Assembly: GCA_032622095.1 (NCBI GenBank)
Contig: CP136061.1
Location: 238,624,609-238,688,608 of the forward strand
DNA from: Siphonodentalium dalli
Lineage: Eukaryota > Mollusca > Scaphopoda > Gadilida > Siphonodentaliidae
Length of the DNA: 64,000 nucleotides
Direction of reading: 5' to 3'
This document shows, piece after piece, positions 10,742 to 22,037 of this stretch. The notes beneath the pieces were generated by a model, which made no database searches, had not been told where the DNA came from, and worked only from the letters and a program-made list of their open reading frames with translations. Numbering within the stretch: position 1 is the first letter of the stretch; each line of letters starts with the position of its first letter. The position numbers and the translations under genes were made by a program.

Positions 10742-11160
10742 GCTCCATGAACGATGCAACAACATGGTAATTACGGTGTGAGTAAACACCGCCAGGACCA
10801 GCCCGGACCCCCCATATGTACTATATGAGTGATTTTAAGGGCAATATAAGTGCAGGGGTGTCATGCAAACCCACTCAGGGTCGCTATTAACCCTCAAAAT
10901 GTCGGCATCGACGAAATTGTTCGCCGCGAAATGAAGCTAACAGCCCGGGCCGCCCCTGCTGCGTCCAGGCTGATTTTAGTATCCATATCTGTGCGAGGGT
11001 GTTAATGAAACCCAAATACGCACGGAGAGTGGTCAAGGTCAAACGGAAATGCTGTTATTAACCCCTAAACTTTCCAGATTCAGCCAGAATTACAAAATTG
11101 TGCCCCCAATAAACAAACTCACAGCCCGGACCCCCTTAAATTAAGCCCGGACCCCCTCTA
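10742..11160. repeat. GC-rich diverged repeat pair with AGCCCGGACCCCC boundaries
   Basis: The motif CAGCCCGG(A/G)CC(G/C)CCC occurs at ~10800, 10940, 11132 and 11151. Between the motifs, two diverged segments (about 10855-10955 and 10997-11146) share AGGGTGT(C/T)A(A)TG(C/A)AAACCC, CTATTAACCC and AATT(G/A) blocks. The region is clearly richer in GC and CpG than its surroundings. No frame or known family is recognised. The flanking CTCCATGAACGATGCAACAA at 10742 resembles sequence inside the palindrome at 18.9-19.2 kb. Confidence 0.55.
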
Positions 11161-11162
11161 TG

Positions 11163-11205
11163 TTTATTTGGCCGGTTTTGGCCGGTTTGTTGGGTAATGG
11201 GTTAA
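11163..11205 (+). repeat. Family D right-end fragment
   Basis: TTTATTTGGCCGGTTTTGG followed by CCGGTTTGTTGGGTAATGGG and TTAA is the right terminus of the family D TTAA element. The rest of that element is missing to the left. Confidence 0.75.
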
Positions 11206-12089
11206 GCGGTCATGTTCTTTATGGTGATGACTATTCATTTTGATCCAAGAACATACACCAGATTAGTACATCCCCACAATATACAACACAATTGTCCATA
11301 TTTTCCATCATTATTATGTAATATATACATGTATGTGTATTGGAAATAAAATATCCTATCCTATCCTACACTGGCATATAATGTATACTAGTTAGTACAT
11401 GTGCATGTAGCAGGCAAACGTTTATATAGACCACCTAATTTATCTAGATCAGCAACATGTTCAGATCATGGTTACTGTATTGGTCGGTCTGACTTCATTG
11501 TTATATATAGAATGAGAATGTCCTTTCCTGTACATGCTCCACCGTTTCAACCTTGGATACTTAGCAGCATTTTTGGAACTCAATCAGTTTATTTTTAAAT
11601 AGCCAGTTCTTCCTGAGAGAAAAGTGACCCCAGCCATTATTACTGTACAAACACTTTGCCTTAAACCCATTTGAACTCATAATTCTGCTTTTATGCCACA
11701 ATTTTCCTTCAGGCCAGAGATAAATATTATAGAATGCAGGTAGATAAATATTTTATCTAATGGGCTGTAAAAATACATTGTGAGAAATTTCCAATTCATT
11801 TATCAAAACAAATATATTACGTCAAAGGAAATGCTTGTGCAAAGAAGTTCGTTCTGGCTCAAGTCATGAGTGAGAGAACGTTATATGGTGCGTAACATAT
11901 GACGCACATGCAGATTGGTACTACTATAACATGCTATTACACTGCATGCTTTACACTTCTTGTTGAATTATGCATGTCTCGTTTTCTAGTTACAGTGCTT
12001 GTACGAGCTGACTAGAATTAATATCACTTATAAAACTATTTGAGGATCACTGTTCATCAACATGTGGGGAAATGTCTTTGAATAAAGCT
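11206..12089. other. No gene seen; possible LINE-like 3' tail
   Basis: A possible LINE-type tail, GGAAATAAAATATCC with repeated TATCC, lies at ~11340-11372. Nothing upstream of it reads as coding. The remainder (11375-12089) shows no feature. The 65-codon frame at 11401 has no support. Confidence 0.4.
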
Positions 12090-12489
12090 TTAATCCTTTA
12101 CCCAACAGAACGGCCCTGTGCCAATGCATTCTCGTAAATATGCGAGTCGACCATAGGTCGCCTCGCATATATAAGAGAATGCATTGGTTTAACACATTAA
12201 AAATTATAAAATTGTTAAAGAATGTAAGAAAAAATGGTAAAAAGTGTTAAAAAAAGATTTTTTTTAGGCCAATGCATTCTCTTATATATGCGAGGCGACC
12301 TATGGTCGACTCGCATATATAAGAGAATGCATTGGCACAGGGCATAACTGTAACTATCACAATGTGGTCAAGGAGCCGGTTCCAATGATATCCATATTTG
12401 TATGGTTCTATTGAGACAGACCGAAGATATTTTATGCTGTTGAAGCTTTATTTGGCCGGTTTTGGCCGGTTTGTTGGGTAAAGGGTTAA
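12090..12489 (+). mobile_element. Family D piggyBac-like TTAA MITE with hairpin cassette
   Basis: The element is bounded by TTAA on both sides. The left end begins (T/C)CCTTTACCCAACAGAA and the right end is TTTGTTGGGTAAAGGG. Inside is the cassette CCCTGTGCCAATGCATTC ... GCATTGGCACAGGG, made of two ~70-nt hairpins around an AT-rich spacer. A conserved ~130-bp tail follows with AAGGAGCCGGTTCCAATG and two GGCCGGTTT units. TTAA and CCC...GGG ends are typical of piggyBac-like elements. No transposase is present. Confidence 0.9.
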
Positions 12490-12668
12490 TAACCCTTTCA
12501 GTGCCAAGTCTGATTTTTGTATCAACCCATATTTCCTTGATCATTTTTCAAATTTATTGATTATAATAATGTGATACATGTACATGTACATCGATGGAAA
12601 TAGCTCTATTAAGAGCTCTTTCCATCAATGTATTATACAAAAATCGGACTTGGCACTGAAAGGGTTAA
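12489..12668. mobile_element. 180-bp TTAA palindrome abutting family D
   Basis: CCCTTTCAGTGCCAAGTCTG at the left and its inverse (GGACTTGGCACTGAAAGGG) at the right enclose a palindrome centred on CTCTATTAAGAGCTC. The right flank is TTAA; the left is ATAA (12489-12492), overlapping the end of the previous element. It is piggyBac-like by its ends. Confidence 0.8.
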
Positions 12669-12964
12669 TTAATAACCCTTTCTATAGTCAGTCTTAGTAT
12701 AGAAGGGTTGAAGGCATACTGTACACTTCTTTCAGTTGTTAAAGCTTACTTGCATTTTAACCATATGTTTTCATGATTTAATTCTGATGTTGGCATGAAA
12801 TTGGATAAAAAATATATATTTCAGTTGTATACAGAGTTTTTCTTTTGTTTAGAGAGATAGAGAGTGTTTCTAAAGTTGTAAAAGTTTATTTTGGCCCAGA
12901 CCCTGCCATTGGAAAGAATTAAAGCAATACCTGCAGGTTAATTAGGAATTTTCAAACAGTTTAA

Positions 12965-13292
12965 TTAACCTCTTCACTGCTATTACGGACGTAAAAGTGC
13001 ATGCCGTGTGTTATATGGTCCGTAGGTACTACGGACCTACATGTACTTCAGCACACTAGAAGTAGGCCATTATACATAAATGGAACTCAGAGATTAGTGC
13101 ATCGGAATAACTGTATCTCGACGTTTCAAACAGTGTATGATGTTCCACGATTGTGAACGATAATAGCCTTTCAGCTGAGTCACTTTTATGGTTCTTTTGA
13201 CATTCCCGCTATATTTTCCCATTGGAAAATGCCAATAACGTCAACAGCCCAGCACACGACGTCATAACGTCATTTAGCAGCGAAGAGGTTAA
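12965..13292. mobile_element. 328-bp TTAA-flanked MITE
   Basis: The ends are TTAACCTCTTCACTGCT and AGCAGCGAAGAGGTTAA, a TIR of ~13 bp with one mismatch. The interior contains an inverted GGTCCGTAG/CTACGGACC pair and a TGACGTCA-like segment but no coding. Its right TTAA (13289-13292) is also the left TTAA of the next element. Confidence 0.8.
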
Positions 13293-13538
13293 CCCTTTGA
13301 GTGCCAGGTCGATTTTTGTATCAACCCATATACCCTGTGCCAATGCATTCTCTTATATATGCGAGTCGACCATAGGTCGCCTCGCATATATAAGAGAATG
13401 CATTGGCCTAACAATTATTTTTTTTATTTTTTTTTTTACAATTTTTTACAATTTTAATATATTTTATTATATTCTTTAACAGACTTATTGTGTAGGTTTA
13501 GGGCCGATTAGATCGGCCCCTGGCACTCAAAGGGTTAA
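13289..13538 (+). mobile_element. Family D' TTAA MITE carrying one cassette hairpin
   Basis: TTAACCCTTTGAGTGCCAGG and its inverse CCTGGCACTCAAAGGGTTAA bound a 250-bp element. Inside is a single hairpin (CCAATGCATTCTCTTATATA with complement), then a T-rich spacer and a short GGGCCGAT/ATCGGCCC pair. The cassette is shared with family D although the ends differ. A close copy lies at 52276-52528. Confidence 0.9.
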
Positions 13539-13822
13539 AGTCTGCAAAAAGATTTAAAATTACATTGCTATACATATACATTGCCATACATTTAGGATTG
13601 CCATAAGAAATGAAAATTACTACTAGTAATCTATTGAGTTTGATGTTTAGTTATCTTACTAACATCTATGAGTTCAAAATAAATTTATTGTGATTCTCAT
13701 ACTGAACTGAATGATTTTGATAAATTGGGAACATATACTGTAGACTACTGTAAATATTAAAATATTGGGGGAAATTGGCAACTATTGACATTGGGAAAGG
13801 GATCTGTATATATCTGTCCCTA

Positions 13823-13890
13823 TGGATAATCCCTTATAAGGGATGTGTGTTCACCCTCTGGTTCTTCTTTGGATAATCCCTCATAAGGGA
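13823..13890. repeat. Short duplicated palindrome GGATAATCCCTNATAAGGGA
   Basis: The 20-mer occurs at ~13823 and ~13871 with one difference and contains an internal inverted pair. It lies just outside the 1.7-kb inverted-repeat element. Its function is unknown. Confidence 0.6.
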
Positions 13891-13942
13891 GGTAATAGAA
13901 TCGACTGGCATTTATTCCAGACCATATTTTATACCGAATCTG

Positions 13943-15628
13943 AGTCCTTTCCCAGAAGACGTGAGTGATTGCTCTCGCACCCATATGCACTCGCAATTTT
14001 AATTCATGGGTGCTAAAATTCACTTGTCCCTCTTGTCAAAATGTTTTTGGTCACCAATTGTTGATTCAATATTGAACTATTTTATGATATAATTCGAACC
14101 TTTCCATCTCTGTTAAATTATGGGCATGTGAAAGTGTAACTGGACATAGGTCATAGGTCTATCCCACAATGACATTTTGTTTGGAGAAAAACCCAAGTTA
14201 CGATTATATTACGGGTGCAATTACACCCGTCTTTTGAATTGTGAGGGCTAATAAGTGCTCTCGCTGTGTTTTCCTCGCCAGAAGGACTGGAGTCTGTGCT
14301 TAACTCATCCTGACCAGACATAATAATTCCATAATATGTGAGTTTGTCTGATCATTCCACTATAAAAGCTATGTCTAACTGAATAAATATGGTTTTATCC
14401 TTCTAAGATGTCTCTCACTGAATGTGTTTAATAATAGAAACCACAAAGATATCATTATTCAGCGAATACATCAGAAAATTACTTTGCAATATTTGATTGA
14501 TATGGAGCTTTATATCTCCATGTGATCTTATGGTATTAAGTTGACATTAAACTCGCTTCAATTCCGCCAATCTTATATTGCGTTCGATCTCACGATTTAC
14601 ATGCCAGCCCTATTGGAGCTCAGTTGGGTTAGGCCAAAACAAAAAACTTCTCTGTTTCCGATAACATTGGGATAATTTTTTGCAGGCAGGGATTTTTTGT
14701 TTTTTTTAAAGCTTTTCAGCCGTAAGCGATATAATAGTGTAGTCACAGTCCCATGGAATATGGTATATCCATATGTATTGAAAATGAGCCAAGCATTGGA
14801 TAAAAACATGTTGTCCCTTGAATTCATTCACTCTCCAGTAAGATCTCTACCAACGTTGAGCATAATAACCAACTTATATTTGCTTTTGCGATTGGGAAAA
14901 ACGATAAATATTCACATTGACACTCTAACAGGTAGCTATAGACTAGCCTTCTGGAGAAAATTGAAAAAAAAAATTGAGGCAGGCAAGAAAATCTCAGCCA
15001 GGCTTGGTATCTGAAACAAAGAGGTTTTTTTTGGCGTTAAGTTCAGACATATATTACACTCCATCTATATACCGTAAGTGTGAGGATATTGGCTCCAATG
15101 GATATTTCATGAACGTTGCCTCATTTGTATTCATGCTCCGAATAAAGCAACGTTTATGAATTTGATGGGTGGGTACATGTGTCTTTGAGGCCTCGATCAC
15201 ACGCATACGATGGCAATCGTTTACCTATCAAAATGGCACAGTTAGCCGGTGAAGTTTGTGTTGACTATTCACAAAGCACGCCCCAATACCAGTCCTTCCC
15301 ATGGGGAAAACACAATGAGAGCAATTTATATTTGCTTTCGCAATTCAGAAGCCGGGTGTAATTGCGCCCATAATATAATCGTAAGTTGGGTGTTTCTCAA
15401 ACAAAATGTCATTGTGGGATAGACCTATGACCAGTTAAACTTTCACATGCCCATAATTTAACTGAGATGGGAAAGGTTAAATTCAAATAATTCAATATTG
15501 AATCACGATTACAGTGACCGTGAACATTATGACAAGAGGGACGACTGCAAATTTGAGCACCCACGAATTAACAAATTGCGAGAGCATACGGGTGCGAGAG
15601 CAATTGCTCACGTCTCCTGGGAAGGACT
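13943..15628. mobile_element. 1.7-kb element with ~300-bp inverted arms
   Basis: Left arm 13943-~14240 and right arm ~15353-15628 are inverted copies. They share blocks such as AGTCCTTTCCCAGAAGACG, CTCTCGCACCC, TTGACTCAATATTG-like sequence, TTATGGGCATGTGAAAGT and ATAGACCTATGACC. The ~1.1-kb middle has short frames (the best, 105 codons at 14697-15014) with no recognisable family. No TSD is resolved. A segment at ~14251 (ATAAGTGCTCTCGCTGTG) also occurs at 10565, so part of the element is dispersed. Confidence 0.7.
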
Positions 15629-15836
15629 GCAATATGATACATCATCAATGTTTTGTCTTCATTCTATTGTTTGTTTCCACTAGAGTGGGCATTTAACTGA
15701 TTAGCGTATTGCTATATCAGCAACTTTCGTAGAGTTTTCATTATTGACATCATCTAATTGGAAAATCTAAATATCGTTTTACTACATGTACTAGTATATT
15801 AATGACAGGTTATTTCACAACTATATTCAACAGTGT

Positions 15837-16060
15837 CATCTATATCTATAAAAGAGTAAGATCTGTCTGCCTATTTGTCTGTTCAAGATTTTTCTCCCAG
15901 AACTCTTGACCGATTTCAGTAAAATTTGGTATGGTGACTTGGGGTAAACTGCTGAATGTTATAATGGTGTTAGTTTTTCAGAATTTTTATCTAAACAAAT
16001 ATTTAATATTTTTTCCCCTTAAATTTAAATTGAACGAGAAGTCCAATATAAAAACAAATT
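15837..16060. repeat. Possible pearl-related fragment
   Basis: (GT)CTGTCTGCC-like sequence is followed by GACCGATTTCAGTAAAATTTGG, a layout seen after the ACGG tract in pearl-like elements here (compare 46.66-46.75 kb). No core repeat or hairpin end is visible. An AT-rich run follows to ~16120. Confidence 0.35.
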
Positions 16061-16504
16061 AAAAAATTTAATTAAAATAAAAAAATTTGAAATTAAAATT
16101 TGTGTTTAAAAAAAAATAATGTTTCTTTAATGATCGCTCACAATGGGGCCACTGCTGAATAAAGGCTCTGTCTAAGATCAAAATTTGCACAAAGGGACAA
16201 TGCAAAAAGGGACCCCTCTGACTGAAGGGAGCCTGTTTCAACTAGTTGCTCATACATGTATCATTATCAAACTTTAGACTATTTATTTGCCTCAATATAT
16301 GTAAAAGCTTACAAATATCAGGTAATGAATGACATTGGGGACAAGTGCAGAAATCGCTTACTGATAGCCCCTCTCCAACATAGTTTTGCACAGCATATTG
16401 ACAAAATTAACCACCGCAGCTATTTAAAAAATATACTTGTACATAACCTCAGCTCAACCTGTATCTCATCTCCCCTGTTCATATTGTACACATGTAAATA
16501 CCTA

Positions 16505-16978
16505 TATGTGACCCGCCATATCAAATCCAGTTGTAAGTCTGGATTTTTTTACCCTGTGCCAATTAATGCATTCTCTTATATATGCGAGTCGACCATACAT
16601 GTAGATCGCCTCGCATATATAAGAGAATGCATTGGCCTAACAATTTTTTATCATTTAAAAAAAAAAAAAATGTTTCTTACAATTTTTAGGACATAAAATA
16701 AAAAACATCCATTACCCTGCAGGGAGCCCCACACATATATAGAAGCATATAGAAGAGTGTTGTCTGCTCATGTTTGTCTGGGGCTCTGTATGGGTGAAAT
16801 TATAAAATTGTTAAAGAATACAAGAAAAAATTATTAAAATTGTAAAAAATTGTTAGGCCAATGCATTCTCTTATATATGCGAGGCGACCTATGGTCGACT
16901 CGCATATATAAGAGAATGCATTGGCACAGGGTAAAAAAAATCCCGACTTACGACTGGATTTGATATAGCGGGTCACAT
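16505..16978. mobile_element. TIR element (TATGTGACCCGC ends) carrying the hairpin cassette
   Basis: Ends TATGTGACCCGCCATATC and its near-perfect inverse (GATATAGCGGGTCACATA) continue inward for ~40 bp (AAATCCAGT, GTAAGTC). Between them lie both cassette hairpins (CCCTGTGCC...; right copy ending GGCACAGGG), here split by ~130 bp of unrelated sequence (~16690-16795). So the same cassette as in family D sits between unrelated termini. The 146-codon frame at 16256-16696 is a by-product that runs across this boundary. Confidence 0.8.
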
Positions 16979-17124
16979 ATTGTCAACTACTAGTAATTGT
17001 CATCACTATGTTAATTTTAATGTGCGATCATCCAATGTGTGTTAGCATCAGGTGAATTATATGTTATCACCATGTTAAACAATTTAAGTGATCAGGGCGG
17101 TACATATATATACTAGTAAAATGC

Positions 17125-17240
17125 TATCTCAGTGAGAGCTTTCCGATGAATGGCAACAAACTATGTATTTCCAACTAAATCCTGAAAAATTACCCATAAT
17201 TCTGCTGTGGTTAAGGAGTCGATTATATAGGGCATTACTG
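17125..17240. repeat. Family C MITE, right half only
   Basis: It begins in the central fold (CTCAGTGAGAGCTTTCCGAT) and runs to GGGCATTACTG before TA. The left half is absent. Confidence 0.85.
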
Positions 17241-18031
17241 TAGTTTGGAATTTTTTTTTGGCTGCTGTTTCTTATGAAGTCATGATTTCACATTAATGGC
17301 TGCTTTGAAAAGGATATTCGTGGGAGTAAAGGTCTCGGAGATGCGACCTTCATATTTAGTATATAACATAATGAGAACATGGAGTGATTCTTTCAAAAAT
17401 CACTGCCTGTGGCTTGTTTCTCAGCAGTATTAACCATGATCCAATTAGCTTCAGTCTCATCATCTTTTATATTCATAGAGACCATTCTTAATTATGTGGC
17501 TCCTCAAGGAATGCTTTTAGCCCCGCTGTGCAAATGGAAAATTATTCCAGAAAATGAGATCAAATTTGTTCTATCCTATGAACATCTTACTCGGCAGTGA
17601 GTTAGGGATCAGTGCTTGTCTTCGCAGCCGTGAAATTTTTCATAGATAGCATGTAGATGCTGGGTCGATTAGCTGAGAGAAATATCTAATATGTATCCAA
17701 TGCACTGCTGGATAGAATTTATATCAGTGGTGCCAGAAGCTGTCAAGGGCAAGGGGGCAGAACCTCTAACAAATCTCACAATTTGTATTCTGAAGGTGAA
17801 GTATAAAACTGAAAATATAACACTGATGCATTGATTGCAAACACATGAGTTTACATGTATGTGCCTGACTGAAACCAACAAAAAAAGTGTCAGAAATTGT
17901 TGAAACTATTGATAGCAGCAGAATCGACAATTGACATTGCCTCCGCCTACTTCCTGTGTCCATAGCAGAGATGGCATACACGTACATTGTATGTCCTATA
18001 CAAGAAATCTCTAAATAGTAACTCGGGGCTA
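17241..18031. other. No recognisable feature
   Basis: Several 60-75-codon frames occur on both strands around 17.4-18.0 kb but none shows family features. No repeat is recognised. Confidence 0.5.
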
Positions 18032-18252
18032 CAGTAATACCCTAAATAATCGACTCCTTAACCACAGCATAATTATAGATAACTTTTCAGGATTTGGACG
18101 GAAATACACGTGTATGGCTTGTTGCCATTCATCGGAAAGCTCTCAGTGAGAGTTTTCCGATGAATGGCAACAAGCCATATTTCCGACTAAATCCTGAAAA
18201 GTTACCCATAATTCTGCTGTGGTTAAGGAGTCGATTATTTAGGGCATTACTG
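18032..18252. mobile_element. Family C TA-flanked palindromic MITE
   Basis: This is a full palindrome of 221 bp between TA dinucleotides, centred on GAAAGCTCTCAGTGAGAG. The left terminus is CAGTAATACCC (one change). A small ACACGTGT insertion lies in the left arm. Confidence 0.92.
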
Positions 18253-18921
18253 TATGTGTTACATAGATTCCAGGGTATGAAATAATAGATATGAATCGAG
18301 GACACCTGTCCGAAGAATCTTCTATCAATTAAAATATAAATTTTATTTAATATGTCTTATGACATTCATGGGACAGTTAAGGGGCTATTTATAGAACAGC
18401 AACCTGCGCGAAAACACTTGGATCATACTAAGAAATCAGCTAAGCTTTATAGACAACAAATATACCCCATCCTCAGTTTTATCAGTATTTTATTCACAAA
18501 ATAGCTATTTGTATTATTGAAATCGAGATTTATAAAAAATATGTTGTTGTAATTGTGGCTCGGAAGAGATACACCATCTGAAAAATATACCACATGCAAC
18601 GAATTAATAAATAAAATCTGCTCCAACCCTTAAAACCTGGAGATTTCCAATAGCAGAGTGTGTCAAGCATGGGCGCTATTGCCAAACAACAACAAAACCA
18701 TAAAGTGAAATGTACTTAGCCAATCATGTACCACAAATTTGTGATCTTTTGATGTTTTATCTGGCACGATGTGATGCCTGTTTGTCACATGAACGGTGTT
18801 TATTTATGTCAACATTCCAGCTGATTTATTTGTGTTTGTGCAACATGCTACCAGGGTATATCTATTGTTCTTTACATGCATCAATAACTGATAGTTCTAG
18901 GATGTACATGTACAAGAACCT
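18253..18921. other. No recognisable feature
   Basis: The stretch is AT-rich and unique-looking. The 71-codon frame at 18710-18925 has no support. Confidence 0.5.
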
Positions 18922-19235
18922 TTAAAGGTGAACTGTACACTAAATCCAGCCATTTATGGGACCATCTCCTTTTATACTCAACAGAATATATGCAACAAAA
19001 AAATCTATTTGAGCCATGGATTAGTGCAAAATACTCATGTTCTCTATGAACGCTGCAAATAACATGGTAATTATAATGAAAATGAATTTATGACTCCAGC
19101 CATTTTTTAATCATTTTCATTATAATTACCAGGTTGTTTACATCATTCATAGAGCACATTAGTGTATTGTGCACTAATCCATGGCTCAAATTAGCAGATT
19201 TGGACACAAGTCCAAATTTTATGAATAAATCATAC

Positions 19236-19405
19236 TCACCTGACATAATTCATACAGAATTAGATTTATCTTAACCTCCGCAAACCGCCACTCAAAAATC
19301 GGAAACATGAAACGTTTCGTTTCGTTTGTTCCGTTTTCCAGTTAAAGTTTTTAGTTATTCCGAGCATGCGCATTGCGCATACCTGTATACTCAGTTTGAT
19401 CCCAT
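19236..19405. repeat. DIRS-like inverted terminal repeat, plus-strand left copy
   Basis: Its inverse at 25095-25260 is nearly identical over ~165 bp, including AAACGTTTCGTTTCGTTTG and CCGTTTTCCAGTTAAAG. On the element's own strand this is the 3' copy. Confidence 0.85.
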
Positions 19406-19465
19406 GGCGCCACAATCAGCCATGGGACAACTGTATCTGATGGGAGGAGGGCGGGAATGAATTTA

Positions 19466-19570
19466 TTTCAGGTGAGTATAATTTATTCATAAAATTTGGA
19501 CTTGTGTCCAAATCTGCTAATTTTATTTCAAAAATTAGCTACTCACCTGACATAATTCATACATAATTAT
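19466..19570. repeat. DIRS-like internal complementary region
   Basis: The left part is the inverse of the outermost plus-left end (ATTAGCAGATTTGGACACAA at 19190). It joins directly, near 19521, to a copy of the opposite outermost end (AAAAATTAGCTACTCACCTG, inverse at ~25260-25275). A fused copy of both element ends is what a circle junction used in DIRS replication looks like. Confidence 0.8.
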
Positions 19571-19732
19571 GCTGATTTCATAGCTGCTCTGCGTAGCTCT
19601 GGTCTGATACTGTTGTCCCATGGTTCTTCCATGAAATGTTCTTTCATGATTTACATCATAACATATACTGAACATTATTTACATGTGATAACCCAAACAC
19701 AATTTTCCTTCACAGCAAACTTGCTGGGGAAT

Positions 19733-20230
19733 CTAACCAACACTTAGCACTTCAGTGCCAACATCTGTCAAGTAGAACTTGATAAATATAGATGCATAAA
19801 GTGCCCAATCAGCACTTTCCAGAAAGTCTCTCATTCCTGCTCTAAAGAGTGCTCACGAAGATTCAATCCAAAGTGTGAAATGAGCCGTAATGTTGTTGTC
19901 ACTTGGAAAGGAAACAAAAAAACCTTCTTATAAGCTTAACTAACCAGGAAGATATAGTTTGTGATGAGACTGGTGTATGGGGTCGATTATTGTTATTATT
20001 TGTTCCATCCACAAACATCAAAGAGCACTTTTCGGATCCACTCTGACATCTCTCTCAAAGTAAGGTTAAAGGACCCAAGCATGTACCGGTTCCAGCCTTC
20101 GTTTTGAAGCCCTTGCATTAAACATATTCAACAATCGAATAATGTGTGGGTGTTGTCCCACTGCTATTTTCGCAACCCAGTGGCAGAATTGATGAGAGCA
20201 TGAAAACTGTATCCTGCAACCGTACAGTAT
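19733..20230 (-). pseudogene. DIRS-type tyrosine recombinase, broken
   Basis: In family order, the minus strand encodes GYSFHALINSA and VGQHPHIIRLLNMFNARASK (together ~20065-20225), PYTPVSSQTISSWLVKLI (~19925-19985), then ALFRAGMRDF and ADWALYASIFIKFYLTDV (~19755-19860). These match the conserved recombinase segments seen in DIRS-type elements: the N-terminal GxGYSxINxARSA block, the xGxHPxVxRLLKG block, the PVSxxTIxxWLxxxL block and the C-terminal ADWxxxxTFxKFY block around the catalytic tyrosine. Stops and frameshifts lie between them, so the enzyme is dead. Its place next to the 3' terminal repeat agrees with DIRS gene order. The enzyme would integrate a circular DNA copy. Confidence 0.85.
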
Positions 20231-20364
20231 TTGTTAAACCCAAAGCAAACATATCTGACTAAAAAACAAATTAATTATATTTGCTCAAGATGCATCATGA
20301 GAAATTTTAGTTTTTTGTTTTTATGTTTTTTGTTTTGTTTGCTCGGAACACTATATTTACTTAA

Positions 20365-20512
20365 GAAATAAATACACGGTGTAGAGGTGTGTATGGTCAA
20401 GTTGTACCACAAAAAACTGATTGTAGGACGACGCGTAGCGGAGTCCTACAATCAGTTTTTTGTGGTACAACTTGACCATACACACCGATACACCGTGTAT
20501 TTATTTCTTTTG
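20365..20512. repeat. Strong ~65-bp-arm hairpin
   Basis: Arms around AAATAAATACACGGTGTA and GTTGTACCACAAAAAACTGA pair with their complements across a GGACGACGCGTAGCGGAGTCC loop. It is either one end of the nested insertion that extends to ~21400 or a separate foldback within the DIRS-like element. Confidence 0.85.
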
Positions 20513-21400
20513 TAATACGACTGAAAGTTTATGGTCACAATTCGACTGAATAGTCAACGAAATGCTGCGCTTTTTCGGTCTCAGGTGCGAAAACATTTCG
20601 TGGTGTAATTCGTATTGGGCGTACTCCATTCTTTGCATGGAGTACTCTGGTAATGTCTTGTCTTGTTATGAAATTCCCCCGTTGACTTTTCGAGGCACCT
20701 CTTCTAGAAATAATCGTTGTGATTGGCTAAAAAACTATGTGTTTTCAGCGGCGCCCGTGCGTTTCATTTAAATTGTACAGGAAATACGATTGGGTCATTT
20801 CTGTTTTGAACGTTGTTGGGACAACATGAATATGATCATCGACTATGGACCATTTTCCTTACACAAATCGATCTAAATGATCTAGTTTACTAAACTAATC
20901 GTATTCCCCTTCTGTACTGGTGAACAAACGCTTTCATTTTCAACTTGATTCCGAAATATCGAATATGATCGAGATTCGAATGGACGAATGCACAGCTAGC
21001 CGGCCCCATGGATTTATTTTGTCATTTAATATACTTATTAAGTAACTTTCTTTGGTCGTAACATATATCAATATACCATAACATCATTTGGACCATATTC
21101 ATTGGCAACCAAAGTGGTTTCAAGCGACAAATCGCTAGAAAATTCGCAAGATTGTCAAGATGTAGCAAAATTCAAAGGGATACGGGTGCGGGTGTACTCC
21201 GTTGATGCCCCGTTTGCGCGGAGTTAGAAAAGACGGGAAAAGTCGCGTGCGGCGATCTGAATAAACCGATTTTTTTCGTGGTACAATTGGAAAAAGTAGA
21301 ATTGTACCACAAAACTGGAACGAGATAGCCATGGTAACTCGGGCCACTGGCCAATCAGGACATGGCTTTTAAGCATAGTTAGGCAGGGTCGTATTACAAT
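20511..21400. mobile_element. Probable nested insertion with TTGTAATACGAC ends
   Basis: The 12-mer TTGTAATACGAC at 20511 is inverted at ~21389-21400. The segment separates recombinase remnants (below 20.3 kb) from the upstream DIRS coding trace at 21.44-21.51 kb, so it is foreign to the retroelement. It is richer in CG than the flanks. No transposase and no clear TSD were seen. Confidence 0.5.
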
Positions 21401-21436
21401 ATTAAATATTTAGACTGATAGTATTTTCATGTTCCA

Positions 21437-21510
21437 AGTTGCCAAGATCATATCTGTTGACAGAATGATGCCAAGCCGTCAGGTTCATCAGGTATGGTTC
21501 CGGATTAGGT
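21437..21510 (-). pseudogene. DIRS coding trace between RNase H and recombinase
   Basis: The minus strand reads PEPYLMNLTAWHHSVNRYDL. A xPxPxxxxLTAWxLS motif commonly precedes the recombinase domain in DIRS-type polyproteins. It is short and isolated by flanking decay, so this is a supporting observation rather than a gene. Confidence 0.5.
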
Positions 21511-22037
21511 ACGTGTACCCTCCCCTGATATTGTGTTGATATCTGTTCCACAACTGGTAAAAGGAGTGGATGATTTGACTAGAAGATTTAAAATCATTGG
21601 AAAACCATGCAGACTGTCTTGGTCAATGCAGATCTATTAAAATCAACTCGCACTGAAAAGGACTCACAAGTTGTAAAACTTGGGGAAACCGTGGAATTGG
21701 TGGAAATGCATGAACATATAAGCTCCTTCGTGAAAAAGAGAGCATCTATCACAAATTTATGTTCTTCTTCTTGTGAAAAATTTTGCAAAAAAGGATCCAT
21801 GGTTGGTTGAGCCCAAAGACAAAATAAAAATCTACAAGCTAGTTCTGGACCCTGCTACTAGTACATGTATGTGAGCTGATTTTAGAACCAAGGTTCCTGA
21901 GCTAACTGACAAAAAAGGATTTGGACCTTGTATTGTTTGTTTGTATAAGCACTTTGTGTGAAGTGTTTTATTGTTAATACATGTATATAATACTGTATGT
22001 ATTAATGCATGTATCCAATACTGCATGTATATAATAC

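Noticed and set aside
16256-16696. 146-codon plus-strand frame
   Set aside because: It runs from unique sequence across the TIR and first hairpin of the 16505-16978 element, with no family features.
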